NCBI GenBank assembly: GCA_937928595.1
Contig: CALGJV010000006.1
Span: 1 to 64,000, forward strand
Length of the DNA stretch: 64,000 bases
Origin: an uncultured Phycisphaerae bacterium
GTDB lineage: Bacteria; Planctomycetota; Phycisphaerae; UBA1845; Fen-1342
Direction of reading: 5' to 3'
This document shows, in pieces, positions 38,369-47,353 of this stretch; within the stretch, counting starts at the first letter, position 1; the number at the start of each line of letters is the position of its first letter. Made by a program: the position numbers and the translations under genes. Below the pieces are notes generated by a model. That model had not been told where the DNA came from, searched no databases, and saw nothing but the letters and a program-made list of their open reading frames with translations.

Positions 38369-38505
38369 ACCGCTCCGATCCCCGCCCCGCCCGCGGGCCC
38401 GCCGCCGCCGGGTGCCTGCACCGTTCCGCCGCGCGGCGGTAAAGTATGGCCCGGCGAATGCACCGGCCGCGCCGGCGGCCGCCATCACCGCCGCAGGAGC
38501 TCCGC

Positions 38506-39363
38506 GTGAGCACCCCACCACAGCCGCCGTCGCAACCGCCCGCCCCAACGCCCCCGCCGCCGGACACCGGGCCGGACCGCTCGCGCCGCCCGGTCCACGA
38601 GGTCACGTTCGTCTCTTACCCCAAGCTCCTCTTCGTCTGGCCGATCATCCTCCTCGGCTACGCGCTGTGGCCGCTGGCGTACCCGCCCGCGCCCGCTGCC
38701 GCACCCGCAGTAAACGCGGCGCCGGCGGCAGCGCCCGGCGTGGTAGAGGCCCCCGCGGCCGCGTCGACGCGCGCAACCTCCGGGCGGCTCGAGGTGCTCG
38801 GCTGGATCTACCTGTGGACGACGTTGGTCGTGCTGCTGGCGATCGGCGTCGACATCGACCGCAACCACGCGGCGTTCTGGATCCTGCTCGTCGGCGTGCT
38901 CTGGCTGCTGGGGCTGTGGCTACGCGACGCCAAGCACTTCACGCTGTTTGGCGAGATCTACCGCTGGTTCGCCGATCTGAACCTGCAATACGACCGCGCC
39001 CTCGGCCTCACGCTCAGCATCCTGCTCTCGGTCCCGTACGCCATCATGCTGGTCTGGGCCCGGCTCAACGACCGCTGGCGCATCACCCACAACGAGTTCG
39101 AGCACTACTCGTTCGGCAAGTCGGACGATTCGCTGGGCCGCGGGGCCAAGATGATCCGCTCCGACTTCCCCGACGTGTTCGAGCTGCTGCTGGGGCTGTC
39201 CGGCACGCTCATCGTCCTCAATGCCACCGGGACGCGCGAGCTGCGCCGCATTCCGCACGTGCTCGGGCTGCCTATCGTCCGGCGAAAGCTCAACACCATC
39301 CTCGAGCGCACCGCGGTAACGGGCTCCCAGTCGGAAGAAGAGGAAGAGGAGACGCAGCCGTGA
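38506..39363 (+). CDS. Multi-pass membrane protein with Pro-rich N-terminus, function unknown
   Basis: 285 residues from a GTG at 38506 with AGGAG 6 nt upstream. A Pro-rich cytoplasmic start is followed by about four membrane segments (near residues 45-62, 106-123, 128-143 and 163-183) and a C-terminal domain (RWRITHNEFEHYSFGKSDDS, IVLNATGTREL) that resembles PH-like domains, ending in poly-Glu. It is downstream of the MlaF-like gene by about 138 bp; whether it substitutes for a permease is speculative, since it lacks MlaE signatures. Confidence 0.65.
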   Translation: MSTPPQPPSQPPAPTPPPPDTGPDRSRRPVHEVTFVSYPKLLFVWPIILLGYALWPLAYPPAPAAAPAVNAAPAAAPGVVEAPAAASTRATSGRLEVLGWIYLWTTLVVLLAIGVDIDRNHAAFWILLVGVLWLLGLWLRDAKHFTLFGEIYRWFADLNLQYDRALGLTLSILLSVPYAIMLVWARLNDRWRITHNEFEHYSFGKSDDSLGRGAKMIRSDFPDVFELLLGLSGTLIVLNATGTRELRRIPHVLGLPIVRRKLNTILERTAVTGSQSEEEEEETQP

Positions 39364-39734
39364 CCCGGCCGGAACCGGTCGGCGACACGTTGGGCGGCTC
39401 CGGCGGGACCATCATTTCCAACGGCGCGCGGAGACGAGTCCGCGTTTCCGCATTGAAACCATGTCCCAATAAACATTTATGATCGCCAGCGCTTCACGCT
39501 TTTTTCCGGGCGAAGCCCTTGAAAGTCCGGTACCGGTACCGATATAGTATCGGACGTAGGGTTGTTCGTGGACAGCGGGAAAGACGAAGCCACACGTTTC
39601 AGTTTCTCCCCGGCGTGCCTTCGCCAGACCGGTCGGAGCCGGTCGTGTCGTGTGCCCCGCTGACGGCCGTCTGTGCCGGCGCGCGGTTGCGCGCCGACGA
39701 TTCGCCGCGCCACCGACCCGACCGGAGGTGGGAC
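39364..39734. other. Intergenic region with promoter of the large secreted protein
   Basis: 371 bp. The part 39450-39560 is relatively AT-rich and carries the promoter described separately; the leader of about 180 nt has no recognised riboswitch. The perfect repeat GGTACC at 39529-39540 (GGTACCGGTACC) lies between the promoter hexamers. No gene fits. Confidence 0.45.
39519..39548 (+). promoter_or_regulatory. Candidate promoter of the large subtilase-like gene
   Basis: TTGAAA (39519-39524), an 18-nt spacer and TATAGT (39543-39548); both hexamers match at five of six positions. The spacer contains the palindrome GGTACCGGTACC. Confidence 0.55.
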
Positions 39735-42700
39735 ATGGCTCGTCGGTCACTCCCTTCATACACAGCTCGCCTGATCTGTGGTCCGCTCGCGCCGGCCGCG
39801 ATGGCGCTCCTAACCGTCGCGGTGCCCGCGCAGGGTCAGCCCGCTTTTTCCCCGACGCCGGGTGACACCCGCGCGGACGAGCCGATGCTCGCGCCATTGG
39901 TGACGACGAGCGGCACGGCGCATGCCGGAGACACCGCGGACGCCGAGGCGCTGGCCCCACCGCCGGGCGTCGTCTGGGCGGAATCGCCCGCCGCGGCACT
40001 GGCCCGCAAGCGCACCGAAGAGCCCTGGGCCACAAAGATCACGACCATGGTGCGCGAGCGCTTGCAGGCGCTGGCGCTGGCGGCCAAGAGCACTCACCCG
40101 CTGCCGCCCGAGTCGTTCTCCACCGAATTTGTGCAGATCGACGCGTTGGGGCGGCTGCGCATTGAATGTCGCGTGGACGACGAGCGGCTCTTCGACGCGC
40201 TCTACCTCCGCTCGCTCGGCGGCGAACTCGAAGTCCGCGCCGACGGCTACGGCCACTTCGTGGCGTGGGTGCCGCCCGCGGGGATTCAGACGCTGGCCAA
40301 GCGGCCGGACGTCCGCGTCATCCGACACGTGGATCCGCCGTTCACGGACACGGGCTCGGTCAACAGTGAAGGCGACGCCGGGCACAACGCGAACAACGCC
40401 CGCACGCTCCTGGGGCTGTCGGGCGCGGGCCAGCTCGTGGGGGTGATCTCCGACGGCGTGACCAACCTCGCCGCGTCGCAGGCGCTGGGCGACCTGCCCG
40501 CGACGGTGACCGTGCCGGGCGGCTGCACCGGCAGCGGCGACGAAGGCACGGCGATGCTCGAGATCGTGAACGACCTCGCGCCCAACGCCGCGCTGGCCTT
40601 CTGCGGCGGCGGCGGCGGCACGGCGGGCATGATCAACGCCATCACGACGCTGGCCGCGATTCCGGGCATCACGGTCATTACCGACGACATGCCGCACCCG
40701 CAGGAGCCGCTGTTCGAGGACGGCCCGATCGCGCAGGCCAAGCAGGCGGCCTTCGCGGCCGGCATTTTCTACACGTGCTCCGCGGGCAACCGCGCGCTCG
40801 AGCACTATCAGGGCAACTTCAACTGCACGGGCGGCAACATCACGATCGGCCCCAACACGTACGACTGCCCGCACGACTTCGGCGGCGGCGACCGGCGCCT
40901 GCGGATCCAGGTCGGCAGCGGCGGCAGCGTGACGATCTACCTCCAGTGGGCTGAGCCGTTCGGGGCGGCCGCCACGGACCTCGACCTGTACCTGCTCGAC
41001 ACCGCCGGCAACGTGCTGGCGTCCTCGACCAACACGCAGAACGGTACGCAGGACCCGGCCGAGACGGCCACGGTCAACGCCGCGAGCGGTACGCTCGTGG
41101 ACATCGTGGTGGACTACGTCGGCGGCGGCAGCGCACCCACCGTGTTCTTCGACCTGCGCGGCTTCGGCTCGCGGTTCCAGGAGTTCAACACGCCCGCCGG
41201 CAGCATCAACGGCGCGTCGCGGCAGACCGAGGTGTACGCCGCCGCGGCAGCGCAGTGGAGCACTCCGGCAACCATCGAGAACTTCAGCAGCCGCGGGCCG
41301 ATCCGGCACTTCTTCCCCGCGCAGTTGACGCGGAACAAGCCGGACGGGACGGGCGTGGACGGCGTCACCGTCACCGGGGCGGGCTGCTTCGCCTGCCCGG
41401 CCCCGTGCCCGCCGATCACGACCTGCAACTTCTTCGGCACGTCGGCGGCGACGCCGCATGTGGCCGGCGTGGCCGCGCTACTGCTGGAGATGCGGCCGAC
41501 GCTGACGCCGGCGCAAGTGGCCCAGGTGCTCAACGACACTGCGGTCGACATCGATGCCCCCGGCTACGACCTGAACGCCGGTTTCGGCCGGGTCGACGCG
41601 CTGGCGGCGGCCTGCACAGGCGATACTCAGGCGCCGGAAGTGACCATCCAACTGGCCGACGGCGTGCCCGCGGCCGACGGCAACTGCACCATTCGCGTGT
41701 ATTTCACCGGAACGGCCGGCGACGACCGCTGCCTTCAGGTGGTGGATTTCTTGCCCACGTTCGAACTGCCGCCGGGCAACGGCACCGTCAGCAACTACGA
41801 GGTCGAGTACACGCAGGAGGACGAGGGCTACTTCTCGTTCTCGGGTTGGGTGGAGGTCCGCGACCTGACGTCCTGCCCGGCGTCCCTCCTGATCCGGATG
41901 AGCGCCGCGGATTGCTGCGACAACGTCGGTTCGGCCGGCGTCACGGCCACGCTGACCGACAGCACGCCGCCGCAGACCACGTGCAGCGCGACCGGCGGCG
42001 CCGTGGATGACAACTGCGAGTTCGTCGTGCCGTTCTCCGCGCAAATCACGGACAACTGCTGCCTCCGCACCGCGGACGTGAACGTGATCGTCGACCTGCC
42101 GACAAACAACGCGACGCTCGGTACGCCGCAGATCCAGGTCACCGCGGTGAACGACCGCGAGATTCGGGTGACGGGCACCGTGCTCGTCTCGCAACTCACC
42201 AGTTGCCCGGCCACCGTGCGGGTGACGGTGCAGGCGACAGATTGCTGCGGCAACCCGGCCGAGCCCTGCGTGGCGACCGCCGACGTCGTCGACGTGACGC
42301 CGCCGCAGATCACCTGCCCGCCGGACACGTACTTCGAGCACGGCAGCTACATCTGCGAGCCCGGCATCCTCGACTGGCTCAACAGCGCCTACGCGACCGA
42401 CAACTGCGACACGGACGTGCAGATCACCAACGGCGCGCCGCTGTGCGGCTTCCCGTACGGTACGACGACGACCGTCACGTGGACCGCCACGGACAACTGC
42501 GGCAACTCCTCGACCTGCTGGGCGACGATCACCATCGCGCCGCCGGGCCGTGGTCAGCCCGGTCAGAAGGGCAGCTTGCTGTTCTTCCCGAGCGTGGAGG
42601 TGAAGTGGAACGCAGCCGGCCAGGTCACGCAGGACACGTTCATTCAGCTCAGCAACGACGCCAACTCCGACGTGCGCGTGCAGATGTACTTCGTGCAGGG

Positions 42701-43655
42701 TGACAAGCCGCTGGCGGCCGCCGGCGGCGAGCGGGCGCACCCCGGCTGGAACTGGTACGACGTGAACATCGGTCTCACGCACAACGAGCCGACCTACTGG
42801 TCGGTCCGCACGGGTGACCCGAAGGGCGTCTCGCCGTTCACGGTCCTCGATCCGGGCAACCCGCCCGGCCGCCCCGACCCGGATGGTCCGGCCGGCAGCC
42901 GCATGCTCCGCGGCTACATCATCGCGTGGGTCGTGGACAACGCCGGCCACGAGATCCGCTGGAACCACCTCACGGGCGTGGCGACCGTCGTGGATTACGC
43001 CCGCGGCGCCGCGTGGGAGTACGGAGCGTGGGCGTTCACGACGACGTGCGTGGACCAGGGCCAGGAGCCGGAGGACTGCATCGTGGCCGACGCCAACGGC
43101 GTCTGCTGCGATTCGCAGGTGATCGCCGGTCGGATCGATTTCGACGCGTTCCAGTACGACATGGGCCCGAACCGGCTGCTGCTGAACTTCTTCGCGACCA
43201 ACGCGCAGGCGTTCAGCCGCCCGGGCGGCCCCACGGTCACGCACAACACCGATCTGACACTGGTCGCGCTGAAGCAGGACCTGCGGCAGGATCACGCGCC
43301 GCCGGTGAAGACCAAGGTGCAGCCGCAGATCTGGAACCAGAACGAGACCTCGTTCGCCGGCACGACGCGCTGCATCACGCTCTGGGAGCAGTCGCTGCTG
43401 CCGGTCTACGGGAACCTGTTCCTGCGGGCGAATCTCCAGACCAACGCGGGCCGCGCCCGCCTGGACGGCGTCGGCAGCACGCAGTGCCCCGGCAGCGTGG
43501 ACACGCCGCTCCTGGGTGTCGAGAACCGCATCCTCGTGTTCGGCAACGGCAAGTACGAACTGACGGGCGAGACGCTCCAGATCAGCGGGACTGAGTTCGC
43601 CCAGCTCCTGTACGACCTGCCCTCCGTGCCGGAGGAGAAGAACCTCGGGCGCTGA
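39735..43655 (+). CDS. Secreted subtilase-fold (S8) protein with Cys-rich modules and HYR-like domain
   Basis: 1306 residues from an ATG with GGAGGT 5 nt upstream. A signal peptide (about residues 1-35) is followed by a propeptide-like part and an S8 domain (about 228-625). Asp240 in VGVISDGV, oxyanion Asn352 in SAGN and Ser570 in GTSAATPHVAG are in place, but the position of the catalytic His (normally HGT) reads GDEGTAMLEIV, with Glu270. This resembles a subgroup with an Asp-Glu-Ser set; activity is unproven. An inserted pre-peptidase-like beta domain (about 380-480) lies within the subtilase domain. Two homologous Cys-rich modules follow (about 649-742 and 759-853, both with LTSCPA and CC pairs), then an HYR-like domain (854-935) and an unknown C-terminal part of some 360 residues. 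A terminator follows at 43708-43739. Confidence 0.85.
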   Translation: MARRSLPSYTARLICGPLAPAAMALLTVAVPAQGQPAFSPTPGDTRADEPMLAPLVTTSGTAHAGDTADAEALAPPPGVVWAESPAAALARKRTEEPWATKITTMVRERLQALALAAKSTHPLPPESFSTEFVQIDALGRLRIECRVDDERLFDALYLRSLGGELEVRADGYGHFVAWVPPAGIQTLAKRPDVRVIRHVDPPFTDTGSVNSEGDAGHNANNARTLLGLSGAGQLVGVISDGVTNLAASQALGDLPATVTVPGGCTGSGDEGTAMLEIVNDLAPNAALAFCGGGGGTAGMINAITTLAAIPGITVITDDMPHPQEPLFEDGPIAQAKQAAFAAGIFYTCSAGNRALEHYQGNFNCTGGNITIGPNTYDCPHDFGGGDRRLRIQVGSGGSVTIYLQWAEPFGAAATDLDLYLLDTAGNVLASSTNTQNGTQDPAETATVNAASGTLVDIVVDYVGGGSAPTVFFDLRGFGSRFQEFNTPAGSINGASRQTEVYAAAAAQWSTPATIENFSSRGPIRHFFPAQLTRNKPDGTGVDGVTVTGAGCFACPAPCPPITTCNFFGTSAATPHVAGVAALLLEMRPTLTPAQVAQVLNDTAVDIDAPGYDLNAGFGRVDALAAACTGDTQAPEVTIQLADGVPAADGNCTIRVYFTGTAGDDRCLQVVDFLPTFELPPGNGTVSNYEVEYTQEDEGYFSFSGWVEVRDLTSCPASLLIRMSAADCCDNVGSAGVTATLTDSTPPQTTCSATGGAVDDNCEFVVPFSAQITDNCCLRTADVNVIVDLPTNNATLGTPQIQVTAVNDREIRVTGTVLVSQLTSCPATVRVTVQATDCCGNPAEPCVATADVVDVTPPQITCPPDTYFEHGSYICEPGILDWLNSAYATDNCDTDVQITNGAPLCGFPYGTTTTVTWTATDNCGNSSTCWATITIAPPGRGQPGQKGSLLFFPSVEVKWNAAGQVTQDTFIQLSNDANSDVRVQMYFVQGDKPLAAAGGERAHPGWNWYDVNIGLTHNEPTYWSVRTGDPKGVSPFTVLDPGNPPGRPDPDGPAGSRMLRGYIIAWVVDNAGHEIRWNHLTGVATVVDYARGAAWEYGAWAFTTTCVDQGQEPEDCIVADANGVCCDSQVIAGRIDFDAFQYDMGPNRLLLNFFATNAQAFSRPGGPTVTHNTDLTLVALKQDLRQDHAPPVKTKVQPQIWNQNETSFAGTTRCITLWEQSLLPVYGNLFLRANLQTNAGRARLDGVGSTQCPGSVDTPLLGVENRILVFGNGKYELTGETLQISGTEFAQLLYDLPSVPEEKNLGR

Positions 43656-44004
43656 CGCGGCTTCGCCGCCCGGCCCCGGACGAACCCCCGAGGGACACGA
43701 CGCGAGCGCCGCGTGCGGGCTACACGGTCCGCACGCGGCCTCTTCTTTCTGGCGTATGCTCACGGCCGACGAACCGCCGCACCTGACCACGAACGGCCCC
43801 AGATGCCCCGCGTCACGCCGGCCCCCCGCATCAGAGGGTCCCGCAACAGGCCAACGCATTCGAGCGCGCCCATGCCCTGCGGCGGGGTGACCTCTGCGGA
43901 GCGCTGACAGGCCGGCAGCGCGGCCCCGCTGCACACGCGGGCCGTCGCGGGTAGAGTACCGCCCAGCGCGGTGGGACGTGTACCGCCGGGCAAGGAGACG
44001 GGCC
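43656..44004. other. Intergenic region with terminator
   Basis: 349 bp between the large secreted protein and the PAP2 gene. Apart from the terminator at 43708-43739 I see no gene or promoter with a good score; the downstream gene's ribosome binding site AAGGAG is at 43992-43997. Confidence 0.4.
43708..43739 (+). terminator. Intrinsic terminator after the subtilase-like gene
   Basis: An 11-bp perfect stem (arms 43708-43718 and 43729-43739) with a 10-nt loop, followed by CTCTTCTTTCT. Confidence 0.8.
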
Positions 44005-45159
44005 GTGACATTGCGACGACATCACGGGCAACAGATGCATCCTTCGTGCGGATTGTTCGCGCTCCTCGGCACCGCCGCGCTGCTGACGCTCGCGGTCGTC
44101 CCGGCCGGCTGCACGACGCCGGCGCACGGCACCGACGAACTGGGCGTGCGCGGCGCCATCGAGCGGTATACGCAGACTCGCTGCGACGCGCTGCAAGCCC
44201 GGGCCGAACACGCGGGCGAGCCGTATGTCGTCTTCCGCCGGACGCCGGCCCGGACCCTCGCCGACGCCCCGCCGCTCATGCTCGCCGCCGCGACGCCCGC
44301 CGGGCGCCCGACCGCCGGTGAGGCCGTGCTGACGCTCGGTGCGCTGGCGCTCGACGAGCCGGCCACCCGCCCCGCCAGCCAGCCCGCGACCCAGCCCGGC
44401 GCAGCGCCGCGGCGCGACGGGCCCTGGGTCGCGCCCGAAGGCTACTGGCGGCAGGACGCGTGGCGCCAGATGGGTCGCGAATCGCTGGAACTGGTGCGAC
44501 GCGAGTTCTGGCGCGGGTTCAAGACGAGCTTCTGGGACGTCGAGAACGCCATCGTGCTCACCGCCACGCTCGGCGCGAGCATCGCCATCCGCGAGACCGG
44601 CGTCGATGACACGGTTGCCGACCGCGCCTGGCGGCACCGCCAGCTCGGCGACATGGACGAGCCGATCCAGATCCTCGGCCACCCCGGTACGCACTTCGCG
44701 GCCGCGGGCGTAATCTGGCTCGGCAGCACGCTGACGAAGAGCGTCCGCGAGCACGAGTTCGCCAAGGCTCTGACCGAGGCGCTGGCCGTCAACGGCGTGA
44801 CGACCGTGCTGCTCAAGGTCGCGACCAACACGAGCTCGCCCGACGGCGAGCGCTACGCCTGGCCGAGCGGCCACACCTCCAGCGCGTTCACGTTCGCAGC
44901 CGTCGTCAACGAGTACTACGGGCCGCTGGCCGGCATCCCGTCGCTCGCGCTGGCCGGGCTGGTCGGTTACCAGCGGATCGACTCGCGCGTCCACGACTTT
45001 TCGGATGTCGTGTTCGGCGGCATGCTCGGTTACATCGTCGGCACGTCGATCGCGCGCGATCAGAAGGCGCAGTTCCCCGAGGTGTTCGGCCTGAAGGTGC
45101 TGCCCTATGCCGACCCGGAGACCGGCGCCGCCGGCCTCGCCCTGCTGAAGCGCTTCTGA
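44005..45159 (+). CDS. PAP2 family phosphatase, lipoprotein-anchored
   Basis: 384 residues from a GTG at 44005, chosen because AAGGAG lies 7 nt upstream. A leader ends in the lipobox VPAGC, followed by a linker with repeated Pro-Ala-Thr-Gln. The C-terminal domain has the phosphatidic-acid-phosphatase type 2 signatures: a Lys in KVATNTS, PSGH at residues 287-290 and SRVHDFSDVVFG (the SR-x-x-H-x-x-x-D block). Such enzymes remove phosphate from lipid or isoprenoid phosphates at the periplasmic side. Converges on the M48 protease gene. Confidence 0.85.
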   Translation: MTLRRHHGQQMHPSCGLFALLGTAALLTLAVVPAGCTTPAHGTDELGVRGAIERYTQTRCDALQARAEHAGEPYVVFRRTPARTLADAPPLMLAAATPAGRPTAGEAVLTLGALALDEPATRPASQPATQPGAAPRRDGPWVAPEGYWRQDAWRQMGRESLELVRREFWRGFKTSFWDVENAIVLTATLGASIAIRETGVDDTVADRAWRHRQLGDMDEPIQILGHPGTHFAAAGVIWLGSTLTKSVREHEFAKALTEALAVNGVTTVLLKVATNTSSPDGERYAWPSGHTSSAFTFAAVVNEYYGPLAGIPSLALAGLVGYQRIDSRVHDFSDVVFGGMLGYIVGTSIARDQKAQFPEVFGLKVLPYADPETGAAGLALLKRF

Positions 45160-45178
45160 GCGTCGGCCGGCGTGGCCG

Positions 45179-46708
45179 TCACGCCGCGCCGGGCGGAACC
45201 ACCTCGATCCGCGCCCCGCACTTCGAGCACCGCAGCGCCGGCGCCGAGAACGCGGGGCCGACCTGGAGCGGGTTGCCGCAGCCGCACTTGAAGGACTCCC
45301 ACCCGCCGCCGCGCCGCCGGTAGCGCATTGGCGGCGGGGCCTTCTGCCGCGGTGCGACCGCCGCGGCGGCCGCGGCGGGGATGGCCAGCGCTTCGGCCGC
45401 CGGTACCGCGTGCGTCCGTCCGCAACGCGGACACGTGACCTGGGTCTGACGATCACCCGGGGGGAGCTTGAGGCGCACGCCGCACGCGCAGCCGATCACC
45501 ACGAAGTTGCCCACGCGGTCCAGCAGCTCGCCGACCTGCCGGGCCCGCTGCGCCGCGTCCTCGGCGACCGGACGGGGCGGCGGTTCGCGCAGCGGAGCCG
45601 TGTCGGCCGCCGCGAGCGTGCGCGCTCCGATGCACGCGCGCCGCCCGGTCGTCTGCCGATACGCTCGCTCGTAGGCGGCGAAGCCCGCGTCGCCCATGCT
45701 GCGGAGGATGCGGATGCGCTCGCGCGTGGGCGGGTGCGTGGACCACAGCCCGGTCAGCCCGCCGCTCAGCGGGTTCACGATGAGCAGGGGGGCCAGGGCC
45801 TTGTACATCTCCGCCGGCTGCGCCTGCCGTTCGATCTTCTCCAGCGCCGACGCCAGCGCGGCCGGGTAGCGCGTGAACCGCGCGGCGGAGGCGTCCGCGA
45901 GGTACTCCCGCCGCCGGGAGCACGAGAAGTACAGGAGCTGCGCCGCCAGCGGCGCCAGGATCGCGAAAACAATCGTGATCAGCAGCAGGATCGCGGCCGC
46001 CTGCCCGCCCCCGCGCGACGACGAACGGCGGCCCCGCCCCACGTGCCGCAGCCCGCGCAGGAACAGCTCGGCCAGCAGCGCGATGGTTCCCATCATCACC
46101 GCCGCCAGCGTCATGAAGCGCGCGTCCGCGTTGCGGATATGCCCGATCTCGTGCGCGACAACGCCCTGGAGCTCGTCCCGGTCCAGCCGCTTGAGCAGCC
46201 CCGACGTGACCGCAACGGCCGCGCGCTCCGGCCGATAACCGACGGCGAAGGCGTTGAGCGCCGCGTCGTCGATGATGTAGACCGCGGGCATCCGGGGCAG
46301 CCCGGCGGCGATCGTCATCTCCTCGACGACGTTCCAGAGCTGCGGCGCGTCCGACTTCTCGATCCGGCGGGCGTTCGCGGCGCTGAGCAGCACGCTCTCG
46401 CCGCGGCCGACCGCCAGCCCCCACAGCAGCAGGCAGACCGCGCCGGCCGCGAGCGCACCCCAACCGGCCCCGGCCCGCGCGCCGGGATCGGCCGCCAGCG
46501 CGGCAAACACCCCCTGCTGCGGCGGAGAAACGCCGCGCGGCACGGGCGCACGGCGCGGGGGGTACGTGTACTCGTGCTCCGGAGTGGCCGTACCCACGGC
46601 CGCGCCGACCGTCGCGCCGATCAGCGCGCCGAGCGTCACGAGGACGACGCCCATGAGCACGATCAGCACGCGCGACCGGCGCCGGTTGCTTTCGATGGCC
46701 TCCCACAT
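45179..46708 (-). CDS. M48 family membrane metalloprotease with C-terminal zinc ribbons
   Basis: 509 residues. HtpX/M48-type protease: N-terminal membrane segments, the zinc motif HEIGH (186-190) and the third ligand Glu in REYLADA, with two more hydrophobic segments between. The protein is longer than HtpX by about 170 residues: the tail carries two or three Cys-pair motifs (CACGVRL with CPRCGRTH, and CGCGNPL with CSKCGARI) typical of zinc ribbons. It lies 75 bp downstream of lemA, a known pairing that suggests membrane-protein quality control. Confidence 0.9.
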   Translation of the reverse strand: MWEAIESNRRRSRVLIVLMGVVLVTLGALIGATVGAAVGTATPEHEYTYPPRRAPVPRGVSPPQQGVFAALAADPGARAGAGWGALAAGAVCLLLWGLAVGRGESVLLSAANARRIEKSDAPQLWNVVEEMTIAAGLPRMPAVYIIDDAALNAFAVGYRPERAAVAVTSGLLKRLDRDELQGVVAHEIGHIRNADARFMTLAAVMMGTIALLAELFLRGLRHVGRGRRSSSRGGGQAAAILLLITIVFAILAPLAAQLLYFSCSRRREYLADASAARFTRYPAALASALEKIERQAQPAEMYKALAPLLIVNPLSGGLTGLWSTHPPTRERIRILRSMGDAGFAAYERAYRQTTGRRACIGARTLAAADTAPLREPPPRPVAEDAAQRARQVGELLDRVGNFVVIGCACGVRLKLPPGDRQTQVTCPRCGRTHAVPAAEALAIPAAAAAAVAPRQKAPPPMRYRRRGGGWESFKCGCGNPLQVGPAFSAPALRCSKCGARIEVVPPGAA

Positions 46709-46783
46709 GCTCGCTGCTCGCGGCGCCGCGGGGCGGAGCGCCGGCCGGCGCCCGGGTCCGTGGTTCCGCCCCCGCTGCCGGGT

Positions 46784-47350
46784 CTAGAACTTCACCTGCG
46801 GCGCCCGCCGCTCGGCCGCGCTGTCCACCTCGAAGAACGGCAGCTCGTGGAACCCGAACATGCCCGCGATCACGTTCGGGGGAAACGTCTGGATGCGGGT
46901 GTTGTAGGTCATGACCGAGTCGTTGTAGTGTTGCCGCGCGAAGCCGATGCGGTTCTCAGTGGAACTCAGCTCCTCCTGGAGCGCCAGGAAGTTCTGGTTG
47001 GCCTTCAGGTCCGGGTAGCTCTCGACCAGCATGAGCAGCCGCCCCAGGGCCTGCGACAGCTCGCCCTCGGCCTTGACCTGCTGTTCGAGGCCCTGCGCCG
47101 ACACGGCCCGCGTCCGCGCCGCGACGACGGCCTCGAGCGTGCCGCGTTCGTGGCCGGCATAGCCCTTGACGGTCTCCACGAGGTTCGGGATCAGGTCGTG
47201 CCGCCGCTTGAGCTGCACGTCAATCTGGGCCCAGGCGTTCTTGACTTGGTTGCGCAAGCGCACAAGGCCGTTGTAGACCCCGACCACCCACAACAGGATC
47301 ACCACGACCAGGCCCAGCACGATCAACAGCGCGATTCCGAGTGACGTCAT
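46784..47350 (-). CDS. lemA: LemA family protein
   Basis: 188 residues. One N-terminal membrane segment (about 7-25) followed by a helical bundle: YNGLVRLRNQVKNAWAQIDVQLKRR, RHDLIPNLVETVKGYAGHE and ENRIGFARQHYND, all family signatures; the end FPPNVIAGMFGF is typical. The function is unclear; it is often next to M48 proteases or TPM-domain proteins. It starts 3 bp after the stop of the zinc-finger gene, so the three genes form an operon. Confidence 0.93.
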   Translation of the reverse strand: MTSLGIALLIVLGLVVVILLWVVGVYNGLVRLRNQVKNAWAQIDVQLKRRHDLIPNLVETVKGYAGHERGTLEAVVAARTRAVSAQGLEQQVKAEGELSQALGRLLMLVESYPDLKANQNFLALQEELSSTENRIGFARQHYNDSVMTYNTRIQTFPPNVIAGMFGFHELPFFEVDSAAERRAPQVKF

Positions 47351-47353
47351 CGC

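Noticed and set aside
39560-39734. Cyclic di-GMP riboswitch in the leader of the large secreted-protein gene
   Set aside because: GACGAAGCC resembles part of the receptor, but the partner motifs and the paired core are missing.
43978-44034. Upstream start of the PAP2 protein at 43978
   Set aside because: The GTG at 44005 has a perfect AAGGAG at 7 nt and gives a normal lipoprotein signal; the upstream start has neither.
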